NCBI GenBank assembly: GCA_040766325.1
Contig: JAXGQR010000002.1
Location: 186,001-250,000, forward strand
Length of the DNA stretch: 64,000 nucleotides
Origin: Dehalobacterium sp040766325
GTDB lineage: Bacteria; Bacillota; Dehalobacteriia; Dehalobacteriales; Dehalobacteriaceae
Reading direction: 5' to 3'
A program made the translations under genes and the position numbers. Numbering within the stretch: position 1 is the stretch's first letter; every line of letters starts with the position of its first letter. The notes beneath the pieces were generated by a model. The model did no database searches and had not been told where the DNA came from. It saw only the letters and a list, made by a program, of their open reading frames with translations. Of this stretch, positions 54,101 to 63,026 are shown one piece after another.

Positions 54101-54512
54101 ACTTTTCTTAATATTCGGCTTTTCCTGACTGTTCCCTATCCTATCACCTCTCCTTTTCCCAGTGCAACTACTTCCAGCATGCCGAATGCTGTTTACCGAT
54201 CTTTTTTGCTCACCTCTTCCATAATAACATGCTATTTTTTCTCTGCAACCTAATCATATTTTCTTCTACTGATCTTGACTAGATCACCTCAGAGCTGATC
54301 CCTTTTGTTATAATTCAACCAAAACAAGAAACTACCTTTTTTAATCTTTGAATTTTCACAGTAAAAATTCTTATTTATTTAGGTAATAAATTGCTCAACA
54401 ACTAAACAACGATGGCAAATATCAAATCAAATCCAAATAAGTGTGTAAATTCCCCGGCAACACTTGTTTTGTTTGCGTTCAAACCGTACACTTTTTACAG
54501 TAATAATAGAGA

Positions 54513-54543
54513 AAGATGAATTTGAGTTCCTCAAATTCATCTT
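54513..54543 (-). terminator. Terminator-like hairpin after the symporter gene
   Basis: AAGATGAATTTGAG and CTCAAATTCATCTT form a perfect 14-bp stem with a 3-nt loop 17 bp past the symporter stop; the T-rich tail on the minus strand is moderate (TTTCTCTATT). The 54101-54512 stretch between it and the mmdA scar shows no gene. Confidence 0.65.
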
Positions 54544-54559
54544 AGTAAATCAATTTATT

Positions 54560-56071
54560 TTATTTTGCTCTATATTTCGGAATGAAACGACGAACGTGCT
54601 CCTCTGGATCCGGCTTTGTAAGAAGTCCTACAATTATCATGGTGATAAATCCAGTACTTGAGGCATAAATTAATGCTTTAAATACATTCGGCTCAATTTT
54701 GAACACTAATAGGACTGTATACAAACCTGCCCCAGCTAAGAAGGAGGCAAAGGCTGCTTTTCCGTTTGCTTTGCTCCAAAAGTAACCTAAAACGAGTGGT
54801 GCGGCCACACCCGATATAATTCCTGAGTTTCCAATTTGCGTTAATAAGGTTAACGAAGATGGTCTAGTCATTGCTATTGCAATTGCAGCAAGTCCTATGA
54901 TTGGGACTAAGACTTTTGCAATTATAAGTGCTGTTTTTTCTGCTTTTTCTTGTGCTTCCGGGCTATTTCCATAAAGCTTCGGTGCTAAAGTTTTACGAAA
55001 AATATCATTTGCAATAGTTGATGAAATGGATACATACAAACCATCTGTTGTTGATAAAACTGCCGCTAAAATTGCAATGGTAATAAGTACGGCAACAACA
55101 GGCGGGAAGGCATATAACAAGTATTGGGGAACAGCAGAATCTGCTGCTTCAAGTCCCGGGATAAGTACGCGTGCTGCAAGTCCGGCAAAAACCATGGTGT
55201 TTGACATAACTAAAAGAGAAATACCAGATGAAAATAGGAATTCCCTCATTTCCCCTTCATCATTAAGAGCTAATACCTTATTAATAAGCTGCGGCAACAA
55301 CACAAAACCAATTAAAAGAACCTCAATTCCCACTAAGCCAAAGATATCACCAAAATTTGGGTTGGCAGGATTGATATGTGCTGTTAGATCCGGGGAAATT
55401 GCATTTAACTGGCCATGTAATTTTCCAATGAATCCCAATCCCCCACCAATGCTTAAAGCAACAGAAATTAAAACAATCACGCCAAAAACCATCATAATAA
55501 TACCTTGGATCGCATCTGTCACAATATCTGCATATGCTCCACCCATTCCAATGTAGATCATAACGATGATGGTACCAATAATGGCCCCCCACACATAAGG
55601 GAGCTGCAATATTTGTTCAAAGATAATTGCCATTCCAACCGTTTGACCCGCGATATAGAAAATACTTAAGATACTAAGCAAAGCAACCCCGACTCGTAGA
55701 TAAGGAGATTTGTAGCGAACAGCAAACCATTCCGCTACAGTAATGCTGCCTCCCGCTTGTTGTCCGAATTGCCAAAACTTTTTGCAAAGAAGAATAATCG
55801 CTATCCAACTAAGCCCAAAGCAACCCCATGTCCACCAAAGAATGGTTTCTCCGTAACTATAAGCCCAACCTGGAACACCGATAAATAGATTAGCGCTCGC
55901 ATATGTGGCACCAAAACATACTCCCAGCATCCACGGCTTTACAGCACCCTTGGCAATGGCAAAGCCTTTCATGGAATTAGCAGATTTTTTTCCACGACTA
56001 CCGATCCAGAGGAATAAGCCAATAAAAAGAGCTAAAACAATCCATGCAAAAATTACAATACCTTGCGTCAT
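54560..56071 (-). CDS. Sodium:solute symporter family protein
   Basis: 503-aa SSS-family carrier with about 13 helices. Family features: WTWGCFGLSWIAIILLCKKFW, GGAYADIVTDAIQG (the conserved helix-5/6 region) and ATYASANLFIGVPG near the N-terminus. Substrate unknown; relatives carry pantothenate, proline or organic acids. The RBS (AAAGGAGGTG) is inside the C-terminal codons of the small accessory gene, so the two are translationally coupled. Last gene of the sigma-54 operon. Confidence 0.88.
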   Translation of the reverse strand: MTQGIVIFAWIVLALFIGLFLWIGSRGKKSANSMKGFAIAKGAVKPWMLGVCFGATYASANLFIGVPGWAYSYGETILWWTWGCFGLSWIAIILLCKKFWQFGQQAGGSITVAEWFAVRYKSPYLRVGVALLSILSIFYIAGQTVGMAIIFEQILQLPYVWGAIIGTIIVMIYIGMGGAYADIVTDAIQGIIMMVFGVIVLISVALSIGGGLGFIGKLHGQLNAISPDLTAHINPANPNFGDIFGLVGIEVLLIGFVLLPQLINKVLALNDEGEMREFLFSSGISLLVMSNTMVFAGLAARVLIPGLEAADSAVPQYLLYAFPPVVAVLITIAILAAVLSTTDGLYVSISSTIANDIFRKTLAPKLYGNSPEAQEKAEKTALIIAKVLVPIIGLAAIAIAMTRPSSLTLLTQIGNSGIISGVAAPLVLGYFWSKANGKAAFASFLAGAGLYTVLLVFKIEPNVFKALIYASSTGFITMIIVGLLTKPDPEEHVRRFIPKYRAK

Positions 56072-56075
56072 TTAA

Positions 56076-56186
56076 CTACACCTCCTTTGAAATTTGCTCT
56101 TTTTTATTTTTTGGATACAAGATATTGATTAAGGTATGTCCAACAACCCAACTAAGCACTGTTAAAATCAAAAACGTATAGACCAT
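56076..56186 (-). CDS. Symporter small accessory protein (36 residues)
   Basis: ATG 56186 follows AAGGAGGTG at good spacing and opens 36 codons: one membrane helix (VYTFLILTVLSWVVGHTLI) followed by a Lys/Glu-rich tail (YPKNKKEQISKEV). It ends 4 bp before the symporter ATG and its 3' end contains the symporter RBS. Small single-helix partners of SSS symporters are a known annotated family in Firmicutes, and position and layout fit it. Confidence 0.75.
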   Translation of the reverse strand: MVYTFLILTVLSWVVGHTLINILYPKNKKEQISKEV

Positions 56187-56468
56187 TTTTTCACCTCCTT
56201 CCTTAAGGCTAAGAAGTGATTGGATAATCAGAATTCCTATCTTATACCCAATCATTTCTTATTACCCTTTTACAAAGAATCTCTTTATTTGCATATTAAT
56301 ATACGGCTCAGTATATCTGTTGGGTTTCTGCGTATTTTGCCATCGGCATTTGCAATACTGTTGTAATGGTTCTCCCATTGTCCCTTATTCCTGCACTTAT
56401 CTTATATCATTGTTATTATTGTTTACTTATATGGCGGCGAGAAAAGTCTACCTCTTCTTTTCTTGAAT

Positions 56469-57512
56469 TTAAAGATTTAATGGATAATCACCATATCTCT
56501 CCCTGATATCTGCCATTGCACGCATATTTGCTTCCGGTGTATCTCTAGGCACCTCACAATCTGCACTTAGAATATATCTTCCACCAGGTGCTCCTTGTTT
56601 TAAACAATCTAACGTTTCTTGAGCTACATCTTCGGGTGTTTTCTGCAGCAAAGTAAACACAGATTTCACATTTCCCATAGGCACGATTTTATCACCGTGG
56701 TTTTCTTTCAATTTTTTAATGTCAACCATGTCCACATGAAGAATATCGGCATTTTCCTCAGCAATCAAATCAAAACGATCATCCCAGTTACCACAGGTGT
56801 GAAATAGTGTCGATTTGGCACCGGCCTTTTTCGCTTCCGCAAACATTTCCTGAATATAAGGATGGGCCCATTCTTCAAAATGTTTTTTAGAAATGCACTG
56901 AGCATTAACCTCAGGATTAGAAATAGCGATAATATCGGCACCGGCTTCCACCAAAGCTCTCACGTAGGTCAAGGTATTTTGTTGACAAAAATCAATCAAT
57001 TCTTTTAATTCTTTCGGATTTTCAAACATATCCGTGTAAACGGTGGCTTGTCCTCTATACCGACAAGCAGATCTAAAAGACGGAGAAACCCAGGCAATCA
57101 CTGGAGTATCTTTGCCGGCTGTTTTCTTTAATTTTGAAACCATCTCCAACATATAGGGTAAACGTCCGTCTTTATGAGGATCTACCCTTTTTAATTTATT
57201 CATATCATCATAAGTTTCTAAAAGGATCCCTTCAATCCAAGGTGCATCATCATGGGGAATGAGCATTTTGGCACCTGCTGCTTCATCTACCGCGGGAGTA
57301 CACCAGATGTCCCAAACCGCGTCCAGGTTGAAGTCTTCGCGAAGTTTCATTTGGGATCCGATATATGCATCATGACTTTCGTAAGCCAAAGATAACGGCT
57401 GCCCTGAATGTCTCATTCCAAAGTGTCTGGAGCAGAGAATAAAAGGCACCTTATCAACTTCCTCTCCATTTACTACACCCATTACCCGTTCCATTGATGT
57501 CATCTGACCCAT
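56469..57512 (-). CDS. MtaA/UroD-like cobalamin methyltransferase family protein
   Basis: 347-aa protein of the uroporphyrinogen decarboxylase superfamily. It resembles MtaA/MtbA/CmuA-type methyltransferases rather than HemE: it lacks the RQAGRY motif and has the zinc-ligand pattern HTCGN (~residue 238) and a late Cys in LSADCEVPRDTP (~315). Such enzymes move methyl groups between a corrinoid protein and CoM, tetrahydrofolate or a substrate. No corrinoid protein or MttB/MtaB gene is adjacent, so the partner is missing or elsewhere. It lies between the CoA-transferase genes and the symporter. Confidence 0.78.
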   Translation of the reverse strand: MGQMTSMERVMGVVNGEEVDKVPFILCSRHFGMRHSGQPLSLAYESHDAYIGSQMKLREDFNLDAVWDIWCTPAVDEAAGAKMLIPHDDAPWIEGILLETYDDMNKLKRVDPHKDGRLPYMLEMVSKLKKTAGKDTPVIAWVSPSFRSACRYRGQATVYTDMFENPKELKELIDFCQQNTLTYVRALVEAGADIIAISNPEVNAQCISKKHFEEWAHPYIQEMFAEAKKAGAKSTLFHTCGNWDDRFDLIAEENADILHVDMVDIKKLKENHGDKIVPMGNVKSVFTLLQKTPEDVAQETLDCLKQGAPGGRYILSADCEVPRDTPEANMRAMADIRERYGDYPLNL

Positions 57513-57597
57513 TTCATAATTCCTCCTTTTTTATTGTTACTATTCTTTATAAACAGCGTTCACACGGTTCACACAAACTGCTTTCTATCTTAAAAAC

Positions 57598-58440
57598 TTA
57601 AAAATAGAATTTTGTTTCTAATTCTTGATTAGGAAACTCTCTCTTTCTAACTTCTAAGGGGTCAATGCTGCGAATAATTTCGATTTCTTCTTTCGTAGGT
57701 TTAGGTGTTTCATCACAATGATCATCAATAACCAGTTTAAACTCTGTATTTTCTTGAATCTCCTCAATGCTTATACCCGGATGATAGCTTTTTAGACGCA
57801 ATTTATATTCCGTGGGTTCAAAATCAAAGACTCCTAAGTTTGTGACCAAGCAATCCGGGCCGCCACCCATCAATCCCATTTCTTTTCTCGTAACACCTTC
57901 CTTGGTACGATGGCCAAATGTAGTGATAAAATCATTTTCAGTCACCACCGTATATTGTCTCCCTCTTTTTGTCTCCACAGCTCGATGACGCGGACACCAA
58001 ATAGTGTAATTCTTAGCATAGCAGGCCAAGGTACTGGCACCAGCTGCCCCGGGTAGCTTTACCTTTGTCTTTTCAACGGTACCGATTAATGTATTGTTTA
58101 AGTTGCCATACTGGTCAATCTGTGCTCCGCCAAAGAAGATGCGATCAAGTTTCCCCTTCTGGGCCATATCAAAAACCTCATGCAAATCACATTTCACAGT
58201 TGCATTATGCAGCATTACACTGTCTCCGGACGTAGGAACTAAAAAAGGTGGTTTTGGATTAATTCCTGCCGGCAGGCCACCAAAGAAATTACTATGGGGA
58301 GCATGGGTTCTTTGGGCCAAAAGTATTGCTGTAAATGGTAAGGCAACGGCTACTCCGTTGAAAACCAGCTGGTAATCCTTGATCGTTCTTCCCATGCACA
58401 CTGCCATTAGTTCATCGATAGTATAATAACTAACGCTCAT
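57598..58440 (-). CDS. Glutaconate-type CoA-transferase, subunit B
   Basis: About 280-aa type I CoA-transferase subunit. Conserved features include the GVAVALPFTAILLAQRTHAP stretch, FGGAQIDQYGNLN and GGGPDCLVTNLGVF. In this family the catalytic Glu lies in the B subunit; I cannot place it with certainty. ATG 58440 gives the natural start (VSYYTIDELM) and overlaps the subunit A stop by 11 bp; the 26-codon extension upstream is the A-subunit shadow. It transfers CoA between acyl-CoA and an acid. Confidence 0.82.
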   Translation of the reverse strand: MSVSYYTIDELMAVCMGRTIKDYQLVFNGVAVALPFTAILLAQRTHAPHSNFFGGLPAGINPKPPFLVPTSGDSVMLHNATVKCDLHEVFDMAQKGKLDRIFFGGAQIDQYGNLNNTLIGTVEKTKVKLPGAAGASTLACYAKNYTIWCPRHRAVETKRGRQYTVVTENDFITTFGHRTKEGVTRKEMGLMGGGPDCLVTNLGVFDFEPTEYKLRLKSYHPGISIEEIQENTEFKLVIDDHCDETPKPTKEEIEIIRSIDPLEVRKREFPNQELETKFYF

Positions 58441-59362
58441 CGGAGATAAACGCCTCCTTCCATTCATCAATTGATTGGTTCCAGCCCTTGAGCTTTTCCA
58501 ACCTTTCTGCTCCTCCAATCAACTCCAAATATTCATCATTGTTTTTAACATCGTAAACAAATTTTTGTAAATATTCTTTTTCAAAGACTTCCTGCCCTTT
58601 TTGGGCAAACTCCATGTAATGAGCGATATGTTTCCGATCATATACATAGTTGGGATAGCAGGACGTGGGGTGTGCCCCAAAAGGGATATGAACTAGGGCG
58701 GCAACATGATATCCTGGTAATTCCGGTTCCAGCTCTTTCATTTTTTCTTCAGAAACAATTTCTTCCACGGACACGATGGTGGTTTCGGAAGCCGTAGCCA
58801 TTAGCAGGTCGGCAAAGTGCGGTCTGTACAGCTTCACATTTCCACTGGGATCCCCATAGTGGGCATGGATAATACAGACATCCGGTTTTAAAGCCGGTAC
58901 AATAGTAAGTTTTTGTCCTGTATAAGGACAGGTAATAGTCTTATATTCCGGATGCAGTTTTAGTAAGTCAGTCCCTCCCACTAGAGGCATAGGCATAAAA
59001 GGTATCCCATATTCAGCAGCGCGCAGCTGGTTAACAAAAAAGTCACAATCTGTGTCTTTGGGGACCACACGTCCTTCTTGCACAGCTCTCCGATAATTAA
59101 GAGCCAGACCAAAATCATATTCAAAACCGACAAAAGTATTCTGAACGATTGCTGCGCTTTTTCCAGCACAAAGCAAATCAATATCAATACCATGAGCACT
59201 GCCAATGGTAGTAAGATTTTTGATGCCCTGACGCAAGATCTCTCGAATCAGCGCCATCGGCTCTCGTGCACTAAGATTTCCCCCAACGGCGATCTTTTGA
59301 CCATCATGAATAAAAGATTTAATACCTTCCATTGGGATCAATTTTGATTGATCAGCACCCAT
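58430..59362 (-). CDS. Glutaconate-type CoA-transferase, subunit A
   Basis: 310-aa partner subunit. Family features: the N-terminal DGQKIAVGGNLSAREPMALIRE (seen as GGNLSAREP), FVGFEYDFGLALNYRRA and the PALKPDVCIIHAHYGDPSGNV segment. It starts 4 bp after the CaiB-type gene and overlaps subunit B. The pair resembles GctAB and IpdAB-like enzymes; some members act as hydrolases on ring-cleavage CoA esters, so the activity needs testing. Confidence 0.84.
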   Translation of the reverse strand: MGADQSKLIPMEGIKSFIHDGQKIAVGGNLSAREPMALIREILRQGIKNLTTIGSAHGIDIDLLCAGKSAAIVQNTFVGFEYDFGLALNYRRAVQEGRVVPKDTDCDFFVNQLRAAEYGIPFMPMPLVGGTDLLKLHPEYKTITCPYTGQKLTIVPALKPDVCIIHAHYGDPSGNVKLYRPHFADLLMATASETTIVSVEEIVSEEKMKELEPELPGYHVAALVHIPFGAHPTSCYPNYVYDRKHIAHYMEFAQKGQEVFEKEYLQKFVYDVKNNDEYLELIGGAERLEKLKGWNQSIDEWKEAFISDER

Positions 59363-59366
59363 ATCA

Positions 59367-60545
59367 TTAAATCACTCCTTCTCTTTTCTTTGCTGCAATT
59401 TCATCTGTAAGATAACCTAATTTCTTCAATATTGGAGCAGTATGTTCTCCTAATATAGGTGGCGGGCAATCCTCTGTTTCAGGAATCGCAGACATCTTCA
59501 CCGGATTTCCCATATATTCAAAAATTCCTGCGGTAGGATGGTTCATGGTTTTAATCATCTTTCTTCGTTTTAGATTGTCATCCGCAAATACTTCCTTAAT
59601 TGTACGAATCCTACCGTTAGGCACATCATGGGCGTTAAACAATTGCACCCATTCATCAGTCGATTTCATTTTCAAAACTGCTTTAGCAATCTTCTGTAAT
59701 TCATTGCGATTTTCCTTACGATCATTGAGAGTCAGAAAACGAGGATCTTCTTTGTATTGTTCCAGTCCTGTAGCGTCGCAGAATTTTTGCCATAGATTAT
59801 CGTTACCACAGGCAATATTAATGTAACCATCTTTAGTTTCATACAAATCATAGGGATTGAATCCAGGGTGACCGTTTCCTACTCTAGGTGGGTTTTGGCC
59901 CAATCCTACATAAATACTAGCTGGTAAGGCAAGCAAGGAAACAAGACTATCTAATAGACTGATTTCAATGTGTTGACCTTTCCCTGTGCTATTACGTGTA
60001 AGTATGGCACATAGGATGCCGCTTACCGCATATAAAGAAGCCATTAAATCTCCCACGGGAACACCAACTTTTACAGGAGAGCCATCGGGATCTCCGTTCA
60101 CAGACATAATTCCTGATTCACCTTGTACGATGGGATCATACGCACCACTGTGATTGTCATCTCCATATCCTGAGATAGAGCAATAAATAATACGGGGATT
60201 GATTTCTGCCATCTTTTCATAAGTGAAACCTAATTTCTCCATGACCCCTGGCCGGAAATTTTGAATAACCACATCCGCATCAATAATTAATTTTTCTAAA
60301 ACCACCTTACCTTTAGGATTTTTTAGGTTTAAGGTAATACTTTTTTTATTTCTGTTATTTAAGAGAAAATATGCACTTTCCCCCCCGTCCTTAAAAGGAG
60401 GAATATTTCTTAAATCGTCTCCCGTTTTAGGGTTTTCAACCTTAATAACTTCCGCTCCCATATCTGCTAAATGCATGGTACAAAACGGACCTGCAATGAT
60501 TCTGGAAAGATCAAGAACTTTAATACCATGAAGTGGTTTGTTCAC
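59367..60545 (-). CDS. CaiB/BaiF-type (class III) CoA-transferase
   Basis: 392-aa family III CoA-transferase. Hallmarks: LDLSRIIAGPFCTMHLADMG (seen as IAGPFCTMHLADMGAEV), NRNKKSITLNL and the catalytic Asp in VGDLMASLYAV (~residue 168). First gene after the sigma-54 promoter, with its RBS AAAGGAG upstream of ATG 60545. Having a class III and a class I CoA-transferase in one operon suggests two CoA-exchange steps or alternative substrates. Confidence 0.88.
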   Translation of the reverse strand: MNKPLHGIKVLDLSRIIAGPFCTMHLADMGAEVIKVENPKTGDDLRNIPPFKDGGESAYFLLNNRNKKSITLNLKNPKGKVVLEKLIIDADVVIQNFRPGVMEKLGFTYEKMAEINPRIIYCSISGYGDDNHSGAYDPIVQGESGIMSVNGDPDGSPVKVGVPVGDLMASLYAVSGILCAILTRNSTGKGQHIEISLLDSLVSLLALPASIYVGLGQNPPRVGNGHPGFNPYDLYETKDGYINIACGNDNLWQKFCDATGLEQYKEDPRFLTLNDRKENRNELQKIAKAVLKMKSTDEWVQLFNAHDVPNGRIRTIKEVFADDNLKRRKMIKTMNHPTAGIFEYMGNPVKMSAIPETEDCPPPILGEHTAPILKKLGYLTDEIAAKKREGVI

Positions 60546-60597
60546 TTTTAATAGTCTCCTTTCAAATAATTATTAATACTTTATGATTCTTACAATA

Positions 60598-60612
60598 GCA
60601 ATTACTGTGCCA
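60598..60612 (-). promoter_or_regulatory. Sigma-54 promoter, exact consensus
   Basis: The minus strand reads TGGCACAGTAATTGC: TGGCAC, five bases, TTGC, an exact match to the -24/-12 consensus. It is 53 bp upstream of the CaiB-type gene. The nearby sigma-54 activator gene at 61.4-63.0 kb fits. Confidence 0.85.
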
Positions 60613-60635
60613 GTTTGTTGGAAGCATAATATCAT

Positions 60636-60695
60636 TTGATTATTACAAAAAATCCACTAATGACACTAATTTTGTAAGTGATTTATGATAATCAA
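60636..60695. promoter_or_regulatory. Candidate activator binding site upstream of the sigma-54 promoter
   Basis: TTGATTAT (60636-60643) and ATAATCAA (60688-60695) are inverted half-sites centred about 80 bp upstream of the predicted start, a normal position for an enhancer-binding protein. The region is AT-rich, so chance is possible. Confidence 0.35.
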
Positions 60696-60771
60696 TAATA
60701 CAACTCATCTTAAAGCAAAGAATAGTTTTTAACGTTATTCTAGAAACTTCTAAATATAATCTTTCAAATAC

Positions 60772-61125
60772 TTATCCGTGCCAAGTCTTAATAGCAATGA
60801 TAATCAGAAGTATTGCGAATATTTTTCGTAATGTATCAGCAGATAAATGCTCATTTAATATAGCACCTATATAGGCACCTAAAATGGCGCCTGCAGAGAT
60901 TAACAACATTACTTTCCAGTTCACATTTCCATTAAGGTGGTGTTGGTAAACCCCCATGATCGAGGTGGGTATAATAATGGCCAATGATGTTCCCACAGCA
61001 ATCTTAATAGGTAGTTTCAGCAGATACATCATTCCCGGAACCAAAATGATTCCCCCCCCTACACCTAACAAGGCACTAAGAATTCCAGCCACTAAACCTA
61101 ATAAGATGATAGATAATATACTCAT
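60772..61125 (-). CDS. Half-size TauE/SafE family permease
   Basis: 117-aa membrane protein with four helices, corresponding to one half of the usual eight-helix TauE/SafE exporter. The family motif GVGGGIILVPGM is near the N-terminus and GTSLAIIIPTS follows. Half-size members work as pairs or homodimers. TauE relatives export sulfite or sulfoacetate; here it could export the sulfite released by Xsc (inference, 10 kb apart). It is upstream of, and separate from, the sigma-54 promoter. Confidence 0.8.
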   Translation of the reverse strand: MSILSIILLGLVAGILSALLGVGGGIILVPGMMYLLKLPIKIAVGTSLAIIIPTSIMGVYQHHLNGNVNWKVMLLISAGAILGAYIGAILNEHLSADTLRKIFAILLIIIAIKTWHG

Positions 61126-61254
61126 TCTCTTTCCCCTTATTTCTGTGATCAGAATCTATTTAATTAGTCAAATAACTTTAATTACGCTAATGCATTTTGA
61201 ATTGCTATTTTCAATCTACTTACCTAAAATAAAAAGCAAAAATTATGCCAAAAA

Positions 61255-61290
61255 ACAAAAAAGAGATTAAATAACTATATTTAATCTCTT
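61255..61290 (-). terminator. Terminator of the sigma-54 regulator gene
   Basis: AAGAGATTAAATA and TATTTAATCTCTT form a perfect 13-bp stem with a 4-nt loop, followed on the minus strand by TTTTTTGTTTTTT. Confidence 0.85.
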
Positions 61291-61311
61291 AAAACGCTGT
61301 TGTTATCGCAT

Positions 61312-61340
61312 ATTTGATATAATTAAAAATTATATCAAAT
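61312..61340. repeat. 13-bp perfect inverted repeat in the regulator 3' region
   Basis: ATTTGATATAATT and AATTATATCAAAT flank 3 bp. It lies between the regulator stop and its terminator, in an AT-rich stretch. It may be an operator for the tauE-like gene or part of the 3' UTR structure. Confidence 0.45.
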
Positions 61341-61426
61341 ATTGAATTATCTTGTCTTTTGTAATCTGCTAAAAAAAAATACCAAAATTTCTAGAAATTA
61401 TTCTAAAACTGCGACACTTTCTAAAT

Positions 61427-63026
61427 CTATTTGATTCCATAATACTTTAGTTTATTATATAAGGTTGCTAAAGAAATTCCTAAATGTCTTGCGACTTCTT
61501 TTTTCCCATTAACACTTTTCCCGAACCGTTCCAAAGCATTCATTATCTCTTGTTTTTCCTGATTGGTTTCCACGCTTGGGGACAAATCTAATCGATCCCG
61601 AAAAAATTTTTCCGGAAGATAAGCTGTGGTAATAATGGATTTATTAGAGACACTGGTCAAAAAATTCACTGTGTTTTCCAACTCCCTAACATTTCCTGGC
61701 CATGGATAATCGAGTAAAATTCTTTTTGTCTCTTCTGCTAAGGTAAAACTTCTTTGATCCTTCTCCCCTTGCTTTGCTAAAAAATAAATAAGGAAAACCT
61801 CGATATCTTCCTTCCTTTCTCTTAATGGTGGAATCTTTAATTGAGCGGCATTTAGTCGGTAAAATAAGTCTTCACGAAAAGTTTCTTTCTCTATCATCGC
61901 TTCCAGGTCCTGGTTGGTCGCGGCTACAACGCGTACATTCACTGTGACCTTTTCTGTACCCCCTACTCTTTGAAATTCCATGGACTGAAGAAAGCGTAAT
62001 AATTTAGCTTGTAAAGTAATGTTCATATCCCCAATTTCATCTAAAAAAACAGTACCGCCATCAGCAATTTCTAATAAACCTAATTTACCTTGTTTATTTG
62101 CTCCCGTAAAAGCTCCCGCCTCATACCTGAATAATTCGCTCTCTAGTAGGTTTTCCGGAATCGCCGCACAGTTGACAACGACAAAAGATTCCTGGCTTTT
62201 TTGCTGGCATTATGAATAGCGTGAGCAAACAACTCTTTGCCGGTACCACTCTCTCCTTGGATAAGGACACTAATATCAGAAGTGCTTAATTTTTGAGCCA
62301 TGGACAAGATTTTATAAAACTTAACCGATTTACCCAATAGATCACCGAAATGATATTTAGCCGCATTCTGAGCTTTGGACCCGATTAATAAGACTATTAA
62401 CCTTACTGCTATATTGGGCTAATTTCTTGTTTAAACTCTGAATCTCTGTAATATCGGAAGCAATTGTCACTCCCCCAATTACTTTCCCCTGTACAATTAT
62501 CGGGTGCATACTGGCAATATACTCCACTGAGCCAACTTTTCGATAGACACCATACAAAGGTTGCCCGCTTTTAATCACTTCCGGTAAACGGGCACTTGGG
62601 CGAGCTAAACTTAGTTCTTTACCAATAAGTCTACAGGGTTTCACCCCTGTTAATCTTGTATATGAAGGATTAATAAACCTAACTATTCCTTTTTCATCAG
62701 CGATCATAATCCCGTTATGAATGGCGTTAAAAATACTAATAAACCATTCTGTTTGAGAAGAAAGATCTTGAAAATACTTTTCTAAAATGTTCTCTACAGA
62801 TGTGTTTAAAAAACTTTTACTTTTCTGCACATGTTTCTTGCATAATTCTTCCAGTGTATGATCGAAGCAATCCTCCCGCAAAAGCAACAAATAAATCTTT
62901 TTTGTCAATGCTACTTGGATTTTGTTTATCTTTACTTTCTAGATAGATTTTTTCTTCATCTGTTGCCATCGCCGATTGAATTACTTCTAACAATGTCTGT
63001 TCAAAACCTTCTAGCTTACCTTTCAA
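61427..63026 (-). pseudogene. Sigma-54-dependent transcriptional activator (PAS-AAA-Fis), frameshifted
   Basis: Four frames assemble into one ~533-codon regulator. An N-terminal unknown region (~residues 1-75) is followed by a PAS domain (NAIHNGIMIADEKGIVRFINP), the AAA core with Walker A QGESGTGKELFA, a GAFTGA loop seen after repair as EAGAFTGAN, the later FYRLNAAQLKIPPLRERKED, and a Fis-type HTH (KKEVARHLGISLATLYNKL). Breaks: ~62850-62880 (N-region), ~62380 (one extra C before KAQNAAKY), ~62200 (A6 instead of A7). TTG 63026 with AAGGGG is the start, overlapping the upstream gene. It would activate the promoter at 60598 if functional. Confidence 0.82.

Noticed and set aside
55026..55556. 176-codon plus-strand frame
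   Set aside because: Antisense to the intact symporter gene; no RBS or recognisable motif.
56262..56378. 38-codon minus-strand frame between the methyltransferase and the symporter partner
   Set aside because: Weak RBS, no helix or motif, odd composition; probably chance in a 280-bp gap.
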